DNA of 64,000 nt, taken from the NCBI GenBank assembly GCA_005406025.1, contig BGZK01000146.1, positions 434,001 to 498,000 on the forward strand, in the 5' to 3' direction. This DNA is from Eumeta japonica. Taxonomy: Eukaryota > Arthropoda > Insecta > Lepidoptera > Psychidae. Positions 24,480 to 37,259 of this stretch are shown piece after piece (position 1 is the first letter of the stretch; every line of letters starts with the position of its first letter). The notes under the pieces were generated by a model. That model did no database searches. It was not told the DNA's origin and was given only the letters and a program-made list of their open reading frames with translations. Both the position numbers and the translations under genes were made by a program.

Positions 24480-25640
24480 ACAACTTAAGCGTATAATCAT
24501 TGTGGTCGGGTCGGGGTACCACGTGGAAGGAAGAGATTAAATTAGTCTAAGCAAATAATGAAAACGTATGTTCCTATATGAACAGAAAATGTTAGGTTGT
24601 TAAGTAAAATACCTTCTGAGTCCGTTTTGTATCGGACGTATTGTTTTTATGCTGATTGTTTTATTTCAGATGGCTTTGTTGGAACCGACCTCAAAAAAGT
24701 TCTAAGCCTCTTTAAAGTAATATTTTTTTTCTGTTGTTTTCGTACTTGATAAATGTAGTGTAGTTTTTTTTTCTTTTAATAAAGTGGAGATATCTTTGTT
24801 AAGGGGTGCTGCTAAAATACGGAAGATTCGCCAGAAATCTAGTACCGTTCGCAAAAATAAGCTTCACGAGTAACTCGAAAGGCAACGCTATGCAAGGGCA
24901 GCCGATACTCAGAAGCGGAAGGTTGAAAGATTAAGCCGGATGTCTGGAGATGTGCGCAGTAAACGCGCTGGTCAGTGTCGAGGCAAACGGGCTCCTCGTT
25001 TCCAATCGATGAAAGAGCATGCCCCGCTTGCTATAGATGAGCTAGATCCCAACAAACATTTGCATAAACCTCACGATACCCGAGCTCACCAAGAAACGCG
25101 GCGTTCGCCAAAAAATTCTGCTGCTGCAATTCCATCTAGTTCGAATAATGATCTTCCACTCCTGTGGCCCGTAAGGGATGGCTTGGTAATCTTATTCATT
25201 TTTAGTTCTCACCGCGGACTTATGCCATGAGACCAGTTTGGTTTCGGTCGTTTCGATTCTTTTATGTATGCTAAAACTTTATTAAGATTTTGAAATATTT
25301 TCTATTGGACACTACACCCGTAGCTCGTGTCAATAAGTTAGGCCGTCACACTTATCCGTATTAGAAAACTATTGAACCGACTTTGATGAAATTTGCATTG
25401 TTCCCTAAATTGAAGTAAATTTAATTCAATAAGAAACTATGCTTACAATCCGATTAATAGTTTCGGAGAAATGCGTGGACAAACATGCATACACACCTAC
25501 AAATTTTCATATATTTGTAGGGAAGCCCTAATAGATTATCATCAGGCGCTCATTATCACACGTGCATAAATTGCAGTTTCAATAATAGGTATGCGTGCTG
25601 AATTTATAATCTCGTTATTTGAAGTCGGTTAAAAATATAT
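24480..25640. repeat. Probable decayed transposon with AACCGACYTCAAA ends
   Basis: GAACCGACCTCAAAAAAG near 24681 and its inverted counterpart TTTGAAGTCGGTT near 25618 could be the two ends of an element. The AACCGACTTCAAAAAA word is one I associate with lepidopteran repeats. Between them, 24850-25230 is GC-richer with a 96-codon open frame (24940-25230), Arg/Lys-rich at its start. Upstream the same frame stays open back to a stop near 24870. It may be the rest of a transposon protein, but no family was recognised. Confidence 0.4.
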
Positions 25641-25751
25641 TAATAATTGAATAAAAATGATTTTTTAATTTATGCATTTTGACATAGTTATTATCACTAT
25701 TTCGAGGAAACTATTTTTAGGAAATTATTTTTGAAACACCGAATTTTAATC

Positions 25752-25777
25752 TCTGTATCAAAATATTTTGATACAGA
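25752..25777. repeat. Perfect 26-bp palindrome
   Basis: TCTGTATCAAAAT is followed directly by its exact reverse complement ATTTTGATACAGA, with no spacer. Confidence 0.95.
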
Positions 25778-26325
25778 AAAAAAGTTAAATTTTGTGTACA
25801 TTAATCTATTAGTATAAAAATTATGTTTGGTTAAATTTTGAGATACTTTAATGGAATCGTGTATTTAACAACAATTGTTACAGATATCCAAAGTTCAAAA
25901 TTCAGAACTTCTAATATGAAAACTCTGTCAGTTGTATTAATATTTTTTTAAATTTGCTTTCAAATGAAAAACAACCACTTTCTGTTATATTTTTGGAAGA
26001 GCAAAAATTTTCATTTAATAAGCGATAAACGCGTTGTCCAGATGACAGCATCAGTAAGGCAGTTTTTGATTTGTAATTCGAGTTTTTATAACAATCGAAC
26101 AGAGTGTTATACTCAAGGGACTCGCGTTAAACTGGACGCACAAATAGAAATATCACGCTGTGAAAAAATGACTTTTATAGTTATGCATAGAAGAGAAAGC
26201 TGTTGACGGTCCCAATACAAATAATTTCCCGATCAAAATGCATTTTATCCCATAAGTATCAAACTATCTATATTTATGTAATATTTCAAATAGCCACTAA
26301 ATGACTTTAATATTTCTTCCCACAC

Positions 26326-26355
26326 CCTCCACCAGCGCTAATGAGCTGGTGGAGG
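26326..26355. repeat. 11-bp perfect hairpin
   Basis: CCTCCACCAGC and GCTGGTGGAGG flank an 8-nt loop, in an otherwise unremarkable GC-richer patch. Confidence 0.85.
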
Positions 26356-26611
26356 CTACGTCGTAGTTAGTTAAGGACGGCTCACGAGCGTGCGTCCATG
26401 GAATCCTTTAGGGAGAAGGGTCACGCCCAGTAGTGTAAGTACGAGTACGTTTAATGGGACGTAAAGAGTACTATTGGGGCCGAAAATATACTGATCCATA
26501 AATAGGTCCTTAAGTAGCTGTTACACGTAATGGCAGTACCGATAAAATATGCGCGAAAAAGGGTGTTAATCGTCTATATAGACGTTGAATATTCTAAATA
26601 AAAAGTTATAA

Positions 26612-26805
26612 ATGACATTCCGAACTAATATAATCTTTCTTACGTGTAAACCTTTCCGTACAGTAATCGCCCTATCTGTGGTATATACCTTCATGATCTA
26701 TTTGACATTCTGAACTTGTTACAGAGTGTGACCTTTCCGTATAGTAATCGCCCTGCTTACGATATATATTTATATATACATGATCTATTTATTTCAAATT
26801 GAGAG
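26612..26805 (+). repeat. Tandem duplication of about 90 bp (two units)
   Basis: TGACATTCCGAACT, then ACCTTTCCGTACAGTAATCG, then CATGATCTATTT is repeated as TGACATTCTGAACT, ACCTTTCCGTATAGTAATCG, CATGATCTATTT about 90 bases later. Both units are diverged. Confidence 0.8.
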
Positions 26806-28469
26806 AGTTAAACCTTGAATTCTTCACGTCGGCCCAGCGCTCGTGGCTGCCGGCGACGACCCTCGTCACCATTACGATGGAAATGTTGGAGCATGCATGA
26901 GGCATAGAGAAAAATGGTATAATTTGATTTAAGTCAAATTAAAAACTCATAATTCTATTAGTGGCTGGATTGGAATATAGTGTTAAACAGTTCACGCATC
27001 GCTCTTAACGACTGAGCGAACACCGCTTTTAGTAGAGAAATATTATTGAGTGCGAAAATTCATGTTTGTATTAACAATGTATTATTAAGTGCTGATACGA
27101 TCAACTGATTAGGTTTCTCTATTGCATAAAATTAATAAAATTATCATACGATATTGAATACAAGAAAAGTATGAAGCCGATCTCGAATAGGCGAGAACGT
27201 ATAACTTATTTGAAAGTGTTAGAGTTAACTTTCTTGAAAATTTTTGAAAAAATATATATTTACATTATATATCGGATAAAAAAAAGATGTAATCGAATGT
27301 TCCTAAGGAAAATTATTAATAATTTGATTTACTTTTACTTTTTAAACAATCTCTTTAAACGAAGCGAATGTAAAAGCTTTTATGTTTGGAAATACAAATT
27401 CTGAACTTAAATACTTTTTTAAGATAAGTGTGCGATATCGTATATTAAGTTGCAACATTTTTTATTATTCCTTTTGAAAAGTCATTTTTTGTACGGCGAA
27501 TTTATATAAAGTACGTTATTATGCAACAACAGCAGTTTATTATGACATCTATAAGGGATACTCATTTTAGAGGATTTTATTATTATTTTGTTAAATTGAT
27601 AGATATACGATAGGATTTAAATTTACTTTTAAATTTTTTTAGTGACCATTTAATTTTTAAGAGTTTTAGGCTAAAATACAAACGACCTAGCCTATATTCA
27701 TGACCAAATTAACTGTTATTACACTATTCCTATACGCACTTCCACGCTCGCATTCGCTCGAGATAGTAAATTTTGCCGATTGTTGATTTGATATTTGAGT
27801 AAAGCCGGTTTTTTTTACGATTTCGAAATTAAAATAAATGCCACTCCCCAACATTCCTAGTCTTTATGTTTATTTTATAAGGCTCTAGTAAATGTCGTAT
27901 TTTTGGTAATACCTTGTCTTTGTAAAAATTGATGATATATTTAATATTTTTTGTTCTCGCTCAGAAAGGTTCGAAGGATTTTCTCGTTCAAAATCCTCAC
28001 ATTTTTTCTTGCGTGTAGACTATAAATATACTAAGATTGTACATTTACTTTTGGATTCTCCTCAAATAAAAACTATATTTTAAGTAGTAATTACATTATC
28101 GTATCGTGATATTAGATACTTGTCTAATATTTCATATATTGCATTAAATATACCCTAAAGAGACGATAGCTAAACTTAAAAATTCTCCATAATGTCCACT
28201 CCACTCGAAAAGACTCCATAAAGTAAAAATATAGTATTTTTTTTCTTATGCATTATTTTTTCTTATGCACTAACTTAATAAATTTATCTATCCGCTTACA
28301 ACCCATATTTAATTATGCCCAATGCATACAATTTATACTTCGTAGTTTGATACACATATTTCTTTTTGTCTCTTCAAACGATACCTGTAGTGAACTTGCA
28401 AAATCGGATGAAATATTTTCGAAAATAAATAAGAATAATTTCATCCACTGAAACTATTGGATTGTGCGT
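26806..28469. other. AT-rich flank, nothing recognised
   Basis: A small GC-richer patch lies at 26826-26880. No coding exon was recognised. Confidence 0.35.
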
Positions 28470-28487
28470 AAGTATCTACATGTACAC

Positions 28488-29556
28488 CATAGATTTGTTA
28501 TTGGTCGGTGGCGGCGCGCCTTGACTAGATGGAGTCGTCCCTTCAAAACAATACCTTACAAGCTTGCAAATTGTTTAGATCCGTGTGCGTAAGGGACGTG
28601 TATTCACTTGGTTGTGTTAGTGTGGGGTAGCGGTATTTAATATTACCATAAAAATCTAATTTGACCGGAAATGGAGTATGGTTGGAATGCATGTTGGGTT
28701 TTTGTAAAATATGAATGACAGTAAAGACATTTAAAATTAAGGTGTGTTTATAAAATCATATTTCCATTATATTTTGTTTATTTATTTAAAAATCTTAAAA
28801 TTATAAACAATTAATTGTATAGTAGAAAAATTACAAACCTTGTACCTGTAAATTATTTCGATAAAGCCTTATAGACTTACTACTTTGTTTCAAGCTTTTG
28901 TGCTTTGAAATATGATGTAATTTAATTTGCAAATATTTTTCGACTACACTACTAAAATTACTGGATCAGCAGAAAACTTAACAAATATTGATAAAATAAA
29001 ATATTTTCAAAAAATTTTTAAAATACGAATTCTAACACACACAGTTTTTCAATTAGAAATTTAATTTGAATAGAAGCATTCCGATAGATTTTTTGATACT
29101 TATTTATTATGGAGGAAAAAGTTTCTAATAAACGTGATAAAGTTATAAATGATTGAACTTTTAAATAAATTAAATTGGAAAAATAATAATGCAATATATA
29201 TTCATTTTCTATTAGTGATGGGGAATATTTTCTTTCATTTTAGGGTAACACTTAATTCGCATGTCATTGTTATTTGAAATTGATGATTTATTCATTTGGT
29301 TAACTTAAAATTTATACTTCCAAATGAAATGTGATTCCAGAGTCTTATTTATTCTTACAGGAATTATTTTTACATAATTTTACAACACAAGCCGGCATTT
29401 AAAAAAAAAATAACAGCTCTTTCTCCGACAGTTTCGAAAACGTGACTGACCATCGATTTGTCAAAGCGTGCCTTTTTAGGCTTGGTACGAGTTGCCGCAC
29501 ATGTCGTCCACCGCGCTCGTCAAGGCGCGCAGCCGCCGACCAATAATAAATCTATG
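28488..29556. mobile_element. Nonautonomous DNA transposon with ~38-bp terminal inverted repeats
   Basis: The left end (28488-28525) starts CATAGATTTGTTATTGGTCG and ends GCGCGCCTTGAC. The right end (29519-29556), read on the minus strand, starts CATAGATTTATTATTGGTCG and ends GCGCGCCTTGAC. Three bases of 38 differ. Weaker pairing extends about 10 bp outward. The 1 kb interior is AT-rich, without coding potential. The target-site duplication was not resolved and the superfamily is unknown. Confidence 0.75.
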
Positions 29557-30049
29557 ATGTGCACGTGCTTAGTTGGCTTCAGTTGAAATTCTATTATTTA
29601 TGACAAGAGATTTTTATTTTTGTGATATGTAATTAAATTTAAAAATATGTAATGATAGCACTATTTTTGGCGCACAATCAATTAACAAATTAAAATAATA
29701 TGACATTTTAATGAATCCAGTTCATTTATGAGTAACATTTGCATAATTGTTTTTACGCGTTTATTGCACAATTATAGATGCACGTATATTTGTATAACAG
29801 TTCTTATAGAAAAAAGGTAGGAAAATAATCGCTTGTTCGAGCTCGACCCCAAGTCGAAAAGATAGCGTGACCAGTCATCAGTATTTCACGTCAGCGTAAT
29901 AGGCGTCGGTTGCATCACTCGGATTATGGCTTTTCAACGCCTGCATTATCCAATCGAGCCGTTTCTTTTCGCTTGTTTCGTCGCAAAAAGCAGACAACGC
30001 ATGAAATGAAACAACCACCTACTTCGTTTAATATTTGATCAACGTCGCG

Positions 30050-30420
30050 TCCGCCGGCATGCGGCCGATGGCAACCGTGACTCGAACAAACGATAACCTT
30101 CAAAAGAAACGTAAGCCGACGTCCGATCCGCGGGTCGGAACTCGCCGTACGAGCTGAATTATGACGATTTCGGGCCCAATTAGGACGCCGGCCGCGCGCC
30201 CGCGCCTCACCAAAAAATAATTGACGTAATTAATTTCGGATTCCTATCCCTCTGATTATCACGTAAAAACTGGAATTCCACGTGTGAACGCGCTCGCGGA
30301 CGGGCGCGCCCCGCCCGCCGCCGGCGGCGCCGCGCCCGCCGCCGCCCGCGCGCCGGCCCGGCGGCGGGCGGGCGCGTCCGTCCGCGAGCTTTGTTTTGGT
30401 CCGTTTTCCGTGTTCGCACG
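30050..30420. promoter_or_regulatory. CpG island containing a large GC foldback
   Basis: A very GC-rich core (30285-30390) lies within a mixed island. ACTGGAATTCCACGTG lies just to the left and CGAGCTTTGTTTTGG just to the right. Candidate regulatory island, or transcription start of an unannotated RNA. The 70-codon minus frame (Arg-rich) is a composition effect. Confidence 0.35.
30292..30389. repeat. Near-perfect 32-bp GC inverted repeat
   Basis: The left arm (30292-30324) starts GCTCGCGGACGG and ends CGCCCGCCGCCGG. The right arm (30358-30389) is its reverse complement apart from one mismatch and one single-base gap. The spacer is 33 nt and also nearly all G and C. Confidence 0.9.
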
Positions 30421-30429
30421 CACGTTTCG

Positions 30430-31714
30430 TGATTAATTTAATATGTATTTTAAAGGGAATCGTCTCGAGCGGTCGTAGTTTTTGCTCGGAAGACGATCCG
30501 CGTATAATTGCCTGCCTTCTTATTTAAGACGCATGCCCTTAGGCCGTACTAGATGAGGCGTATTGTGAAGTACGCTCACACATTTTGAGCTTATTAAAAT
30601 TAAACGCAATTTATTTCATTGATTATTTTATGGATATGACAAAATAAATAAACCAAATGATAGTCTAAATCCCTGGACAATCCGAGGATGCACACCTTAT
30701 TATTCCGCCATATTATTTTTTGTCTCTTATTAAATGAAAAATTTCGTTTAAACTTTGATAATAAAAACAAAATATGTTCATTTAAATTATGATAAGAAAT
30801 AAAAAAAATTGAAAAAAGCCAAGTAGAACATATAATTGTTACAACTCAATCTCTTCGAAACGAAAAGATAAATTTATTTACTACTAGACGTTTCCACAAG
30901 CATATTTGCGAAGCGTAACTCCGTCTGTAAAATTATATCTTTTCTAATTATAACTGAACAACATCAAATTAGGCAGCTCTTTTCAATAGAAAACTACATG
31001 CTGTAATTTAAAATTTAAGAAAAGGCTAAATCAATGTATCTTTTTACAAGTGATTGTTTTTCGCAAGTTTCATGATTGATCGATGGGAACGGTTTCTTAA
31101 CTAGGTTTCAATGTGTTTTTCGTTTCTATTGCACTAAATAATTTTTTGAAGCTGGCAAAATTAATCTTTATTAAATTATCTGTACAACGTCATGCAAGAT
31201 TTCTCACTTTTGTGCACTAACGAGAGTACAACAACAGAAATAGTTGCCCACAAAAGGAGCCTTATCAAAAGCTTTGCGTTATGAATCGTGCAATACAAAT
31301 AAGGTAGAAGACCGACTTACAGTCTACGGTAACGAGAGCGAACATGATAGTAATAGACTTCATTATCAAAAAATAACGTTGAACTATTTTCCATTTCTTA
31401 TAATTAATATTTTTGAATAAAACATAGCAAAATAGCAAAAGACAAAGGCTGAGTAGATAAGTATCTACTGTTACGTTAATGGTTAATAAAAAAGTCATAA
31501 AGATGAGTACTTACACATTTCTTTAGTTTTATCTACAGCTAGAAATATAATATACCGAAGCAAACAAAACCACTTGTATACTTTAAAAAACTATAGATCA
31601 TAAATATATTGTATAATGATGTACTTTGTAATGAAATGCTGTCGAATCATTATATAAACCATTTACAGCCAAGTTCTATTTTCTGTAGACAAGTAGGTAT
31701 ATCTAAAACAATAA
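30430..31714. other. AT-rich flank
   Basis: Contains the composite motif GCCCACAAAA...TTATCAAAAGC at 31246-31271. No gene was recognised. Confidence 0.35.
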
Positions 31715-32191
31715 TTTTGACGTGACAACGTCTTAAATTAGGTTGCGGCTGGGAGTCACTTTGAAAAAGTGTAACGCTCGGTAACGTAACGATGAGTCAC
31801 CGAACGAGAGAGAGGAGGCCCGCCGAATGCCTTGCGTCTCTCTCCCACTCAACTATGATCGGTCTGCCGCGCGCGCAGCACTAGAGAATTAGTGCATAGC
31901 TTGCAAATGTATTGCAAGTTATTGTATGTATATTTGTATATAAATACGTATGTATGTGTAAAGGTAAAAATAAAATTTTGTTAATATGAAATTCAGTGCG
32001 AGATTCTTTGTATAAATTAATGTTTTAAATATAATTCTTTGTATAAATAAATGTTTTAAATTGTTACTATTATTTCATCCTTCTTCCTACTATACGAATG
32101 AATATTCACATTAAAATGATTTTACCATTCAAAGTCGTTGTCACGTAAAACTTTCGCCCGTATACCGACTTTACAGGCAACCAAATTTTTT
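31715..32191 (+). mobile_element. ~470-bp interspersed element, copy 1
   Basis: Starts TTTTGACGTGACAACGTC and ends GGCAACCAAATTTTTT. The GC-richer first third contains small stems (CACTTTGAAAAAGTG; CGCTCGGT...ACCGAACG). The AT-rich remainder carries an internal direct duplication of TTCTTTGTATAAAT. Near the 3' end CGTTGTCACGT is the inverse of the start. Two nearly identical copies lie at 46210-46673 and, inverted, at 52623-53092. It has no coding capacity, so it is nonautonomous. The family is not recognised. Confidence 0.85.
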
Positions 32192-34940
32192 AAGTACGTT
32201 CTTACACTGTAACACACCATGAACAACCCAACACATTTTGATATTAAAATATTTATCTGTACAGATATGCACGTATACAGGTGCATATCTCTATAACATA
32301 TTGCACTTTATTTGACATATTGAAGATTCCCGCCAGCTTAAGTATCTGGTTGAATACATTCGTTTATATAAACAGATCACATGTTTCGACGTTCATAAAT
32401 ATCGACGCGTTGCTAAGAACTTTTGCGAAATGGCCTTAAAGCACCTAGTAGAACTTAATGGTCTTGATCGATTGAGACACATCAATACGTGGACGTGTAC
32501 GCCGCGACACAACCGTCACTTGTGCTTGCAGGCCTATAAAATATATTGCTAAGTGTACCTACACACTATAACCGCTTGGAAGTTAAAACTTTAAGCGTTG
32601 GTACAAAATGTAATATATGTAAAGTTTCGAACTTTCACAATAACATTAAATATATAACAGTAAAAAAATGTTTGAAAGTTACTTTATTTAAATTTCGTAA
32701 TTGCTGCATTTCTTTTAGTACCATCAAATTTAGACAATTTTTTTTATGCGTAACTTTTATCTTATCTGTTTATTTTAACAGCTAAAACTAAAGTAACTAA
32801 AGGTCTACTTAGGTCTATTAATTCGAAATAACTCGAGCGATGTACGTGATCAAAATCTAATATGCTAGTCTCAAAAGACGTATCTAGAATATTATATGAC
32901 GCTGGAAGAACAAGCCCTCGACCATCCCGGTCGAGGGCTTGTTCGATTTTGAATAACGCCTAGAAAAATTCAACTTTTCTTGGCTTGGCTTGGAACTTCG
33001 CTTGGCGTGTTTTTAGTTTGCGTAGTTATCAACTAGGAGTACTATTGAGTAATTAAAAGTTTGAGAGTTTCTTAACTAAAAAGTCAGATACTTGTTTGAA
33101 AAACGAGGCGTAAAAATTGTTACGCTCCCTGAATTTTCTGTAGCTATGAATTTAAAACAAGACCTCATCACGATGCCTTAAATAGTTGTAACTCGTTACG
33201 CATTAATTGTCTTATTTTCAAATTTTATAATAAAAATACACCATAATTTTTTCCCGAATTGTATTCTTATCACGGTTTTTATGTTGAATAATAAGATAAC
33301 AATATTTGTTAAATTTTAATGCGTAACAAATTTTCACTCGCTTTCCTGCAGTCTGTGTTGGTGATATCGCGAAAAGAGTGAGTAACAGGATGCCGGGGAA
33401 GCGCGCGCTATTTGATTTAATCAAGGAGCGCGCGCGGTGCTAGATATTACCGTCAGATAGTACCAACGCACTTTTTCGAAAGGTTAGTACTGTCCGCCAG
33501 TTTTGCCAACCGTACGATTTAAATTGTATTTATACGACATTTTTAGCTCTTTTACGATATACGATCGAGTATACGAAATCGTAGGCAAAATATACGACTT
33601 TCTCTTATAACCCTCATGACAAAATAAAAAAAAAAATATCAAATTAGTTTTGTATTGTCGATATAAGAAAAAAATAACAACGGACCGACTGACTGTTTTA
33701 GAAGAGTTGTTTTAATCAAGGTTCAGAAAGACACTCCTTATTATTATCAAATCTCTAAAAAAATTAGTAAATTTGATTGTATTTTAATGCCAAATGTTAA
33801 TTGTTTAATGTTATAATTATAAAAAATATAAGATTTTCTATATTCGTACTTTTACAATATACCGAAAGTGCATCTGATTTTTTTAAAAAAATAATTTTCT
33901 TCCCATGATTTTAAATGATCATTTTAAAGTGAACTTCAGTTCACCAGAAGTTGAGCAACTCGATTTTTTATAGTGATTATCTCGAGCTCGAAATGACCAG
34001 AGATCTAAATATTTCGACAACCAACAGTGGTTCTGTTATTAATGCAGTTTTTAACGGTTTTTAAACGAGTCTACTGTCTCGGCTCTCCTCCAAATTGAAC
34101 AAAAATAACTGTCTTCAATTAAAAAAAATCATTAATCCCAATGTTAATTAAATAAAGTACTATTTTCGTTAAAAATAATTATACTTCGTAACGAAAAAAC
34201 ATTTCAAATAATACCTGAATCATTATTTCCGGCTATGATATTAATGTTGTATATTGCCTAGGTCCATGGTGAGAGATCAGATGTTACACATCATATACGA
34301 CTACTCTAAGGTTCGCACGTTTTTTCCATCCATTTGTTTACAAATATCTTATAATCAAATATTACAACAAAAAAAAAATGCCACTTTTTCAGTTTAATAT
34401 TTTAATGAAATCAGAATATTGTTAAATAAGGAGATATCATTTTTTAAAATATATCAATACAGCAATCTCACGAAATCTAGTCGCATAAAGGGCTCCGTGT
34501 AGCGAAATAGTTTTCTTATCTAATTCGTAAATAATGACCTACCCGGATTTTCACTCTGAATTTCTATGTTAATTAACAGTACTTCCGTTTACTATAATAA
34601 TAGAGTTATCCTAAAGGTTTCATCACTTTTATTTCGTTTGAGTGTCTATATTATACTTATTATAATTTTTTACAAATTTTTGCATCAGTATTCAATAACA
34701 TACTTTTTTATAATAATCTGCTGCTGGCTTTACATTATCACAACAGTGCTGTATTCAGCGCTGAGAGCTCTATTTACCGACATACGCTAAATTAAAACTG
34801 TAAATAAAATAAATCTAAATCAATTTTAAAGTATTTTTGGAGGAAATTTTGCTACTCTTTTCATATTTTTCAGATCGGTAACCAGTCAAAATACATACAG
34901 AAAGTACATATTGAATTTTTATATAAGAATGATATAGGTA
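32192..34940. other. AT-rich flank with one perfect hairpin
   Basis: Apart from small stems at 32264-32290 (AGATATGCAC...GTGCATATCT), 32908-32944 and 33402-33437 (GCGCGCGCT...AGCGCGCGC with inner TTGATT/AATCAA), nothing was recognised. Confidence 0.4.
32908..32944. repeat. Perfect 16-bp hairpin, 5-nt loop
   Basis: GAACAAGCCCTCGACC (32908-32923), loop ATCCC, then the exact reverse complement GGTCGAGGGCTTGTTC (32929-32944). It has no run of T after it and there is no bacterial context, so it is not a terminator. Confidence 0.95.
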
Positions 34941-35230
34941 CCGTTCGCATTTCCGCCCTCGCTGCTACCTCCGACTGTAATGCGCGCGTTATTAACTCGC
35001 CCCATGCACTCTCATGTACCGCCTCACAATGGGCGGCCGCTCCCCGTTCGCGGGTAGGTATTATCATTAAAATAAATAAGGTTATTATTTATTTGTATGT
35101 TTGCGGAGTGACGCCGGCTACAAATTACTAGAGGACAATGCCTCCGCGGGGCACCTCCGCCGGCCGCCAGATGGCGCGCGCCCTCGGCCGCCGCGGGCGA
35201 CGACGGCCGTGCCGTACTCAAAAATACCGC
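34941..35230. promoter_or_regulatory. GC-rich island with CTCF-like site
   Basis: Mixed island with a GC core at 35145-35215. The frames through it have no domain. Confidence 0.35.
35158..35178 (+). promoter_or_regulatory. CTCF-like site A
   Basis: The core CCAGATGGCGC fits the insect/vertebrate CTCF consensus. The surrounding 21 bases are repeated with a single A/G change at 45176-45196, in the same orientation. Confidence 0.5.
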
Positions 35231-37259
35231 TAAAAATTGAGTATTCATAAAAGAGAAATACAAGGACGTTCGTGTAAAAAAAACTGTAAAGTTAACGGGT
35301 CTCAAGAACAACCTTTTATGAGAATTGTGCAAAAGAGAGATAGGATAAGTAATGTTTTTACAGCGATTTACGAATCCGACTTAGTTCATGGAGAAATTCA
35401 TAGAGAAGTTCATGAATATAGCTCGTGAAGTATTTTTTCAAGCTTAACATGTATAAACAATAAATCTACTTTGCTAATTCGCCAGCCTTACCATTAGAAC
35501 GGTAATTATTTTATTTTTTTCATTAACCTTTCAATAGTTTCACGTATGAAGCTTATTTATTGATCCTTTAAGTTTATTGTTACGTTTAGCAGTCGTCCGC
35601 ATCTTCGTCGGGGTAAATCATTGCGATACGATTTCCATCTTATTTCAATGCCAACCTTAAACCCGTTCTTGTCTTGATTCAAACTACAACCCTATTCGAA
35701 ATCCATTTGCGATTACGATGTGCTACCGATACCAATTCAGATCTTAATTCCAATCGCCGCAGGATGCCTATATTCCCATTTTGACATCGATCTGTATTGT
35801 GTTGAATCGAGACTTACTTATGCATTCTAATTGATTCTAATTGATCTAGCCATTACTAGACTGTCAGGACTCCATGTTCTAAAATAGCAATCCTGTAACA
35901 TCCATTATTCGAACCCAAACTTCAAATACCTATAAAAAAAAACTACGAAATCCATTCATTACTATTAAAACTTGTTTGACTGTACAAGAACTTGGCAAAG
36001 CCTTATACTACATAGGATTCGAACTTTCTAGAAAAAATTCAATGCGATAGAACTAAATGAATACATTGTCATTTTTCCATAATCTTATTCGAAAGTTCGA
36101 ACGATCAAATGCTTATAAACTGCGATTTGACGTCTTTCTGATGATGCTAAGCATTTGGAATCGATTGTATCTTACTACGCATGTTCTACAGAGAAATCAT
36201 TACTTAATTTTTACCATTGTCCTTTTGCATAAAAACAACAGATTGTAACAAAAGATAAAAACAATAATTGCTAAATTAACGCTAAGACTTAACAGACAAT
36301 GTATAGACAATTTAGACAATTTGTCATTAGTTACGGTTAACGCTCATGAATTGCGCATTTTATTTTATTGCACTCCCCTATTTGTGTTTCTCTCCTAACA
36401 TCCGTGCCTTCCTTTAAGAATATATAGGTATATTTTTCTAATACTTCGCTGGAATACCGGGCAAGAACGAATCCAATTCATGTAATAAATATATAGTTAT
36501 TCAGATAAGTATTATAAAATATATCTACTTTATAACAGTGTGGTATTTGTATGATGCAGTAAAATAGAACATATACTACACACACATACATACATGTGTA
36601 CCTACGTAGAAATATAAAAAGTAATCATATTAAAATTTGTTTGGAAGCCTAATTCAAATTGGTCAACGACACGCAATCCTATTGATCGTATGTTATTTGT
36701 GACGTCTGAGTCTCTTTCTTATGGGTTCAATTTATTTTGCGAGTCATTTATAAAATCAATGGGTTTTAAACAATAGAAGATAGTACGCATGTAAAAATCA
36801 TTAAGCATATATTACAATAAAATTACAGTACCAGAGTTAAATAGCAGTTAATCTCTTAATATTATAGTCTTTGTTTAAGAATGATTATTTTAAAAATTCG
36901 GATCTGAATTTGGGTTTTTAAAACAAGAACACGCTTTTTATATCGAAAGAAGAGAAGGAGGCAACGCCTTCGATAGTTTTAATAGTGCAGTCTTACATAC
37001 AGCGTTTACCTCTTAACTTCGATATTTGCTGCAACTGTATCCGATCGTGACCCTCATCATTTCAAAATTACTTTAGATCACCGATAGCTACTAAGCACTC
37101 CATTTTGCGGAATCCTGCTTTGAAACGACATCGAGAGAAGAGGCAGTGTGACAGACAGACGCCGTAGCGATTCCCTATCGGTGTTCCGTTTTTCCCCATT
37201 TCGGAACGGTGAGCTAGAAACGAAATAAAAAAACGGAAGTCGACCACAACGAATAACCG
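35231..37259. other. AT-rich flank with degenerate GATTCC-type pattern
   Basis: Positions 35600-35860 contain a loosely periodic run of words such as CGATTTCCATC, GCGATTACGATG, CTACCGATACCAATTC and TTAATTCCAATCGCC. This resembles the array at the right edge of the window. No gene was recognised. Confidence 0.35.

Noticed and set aside
32908..32944. Rho-independent terminator
   Set aside because: Perfect stem, but there is no T-run and the DNA is clearly from an animal nucleus.
36005..36035. tRNA box B (inverse GGATTCGAAC)
   Set aside because: No box A at a suitable distance and no cloverleaf could be drawn.
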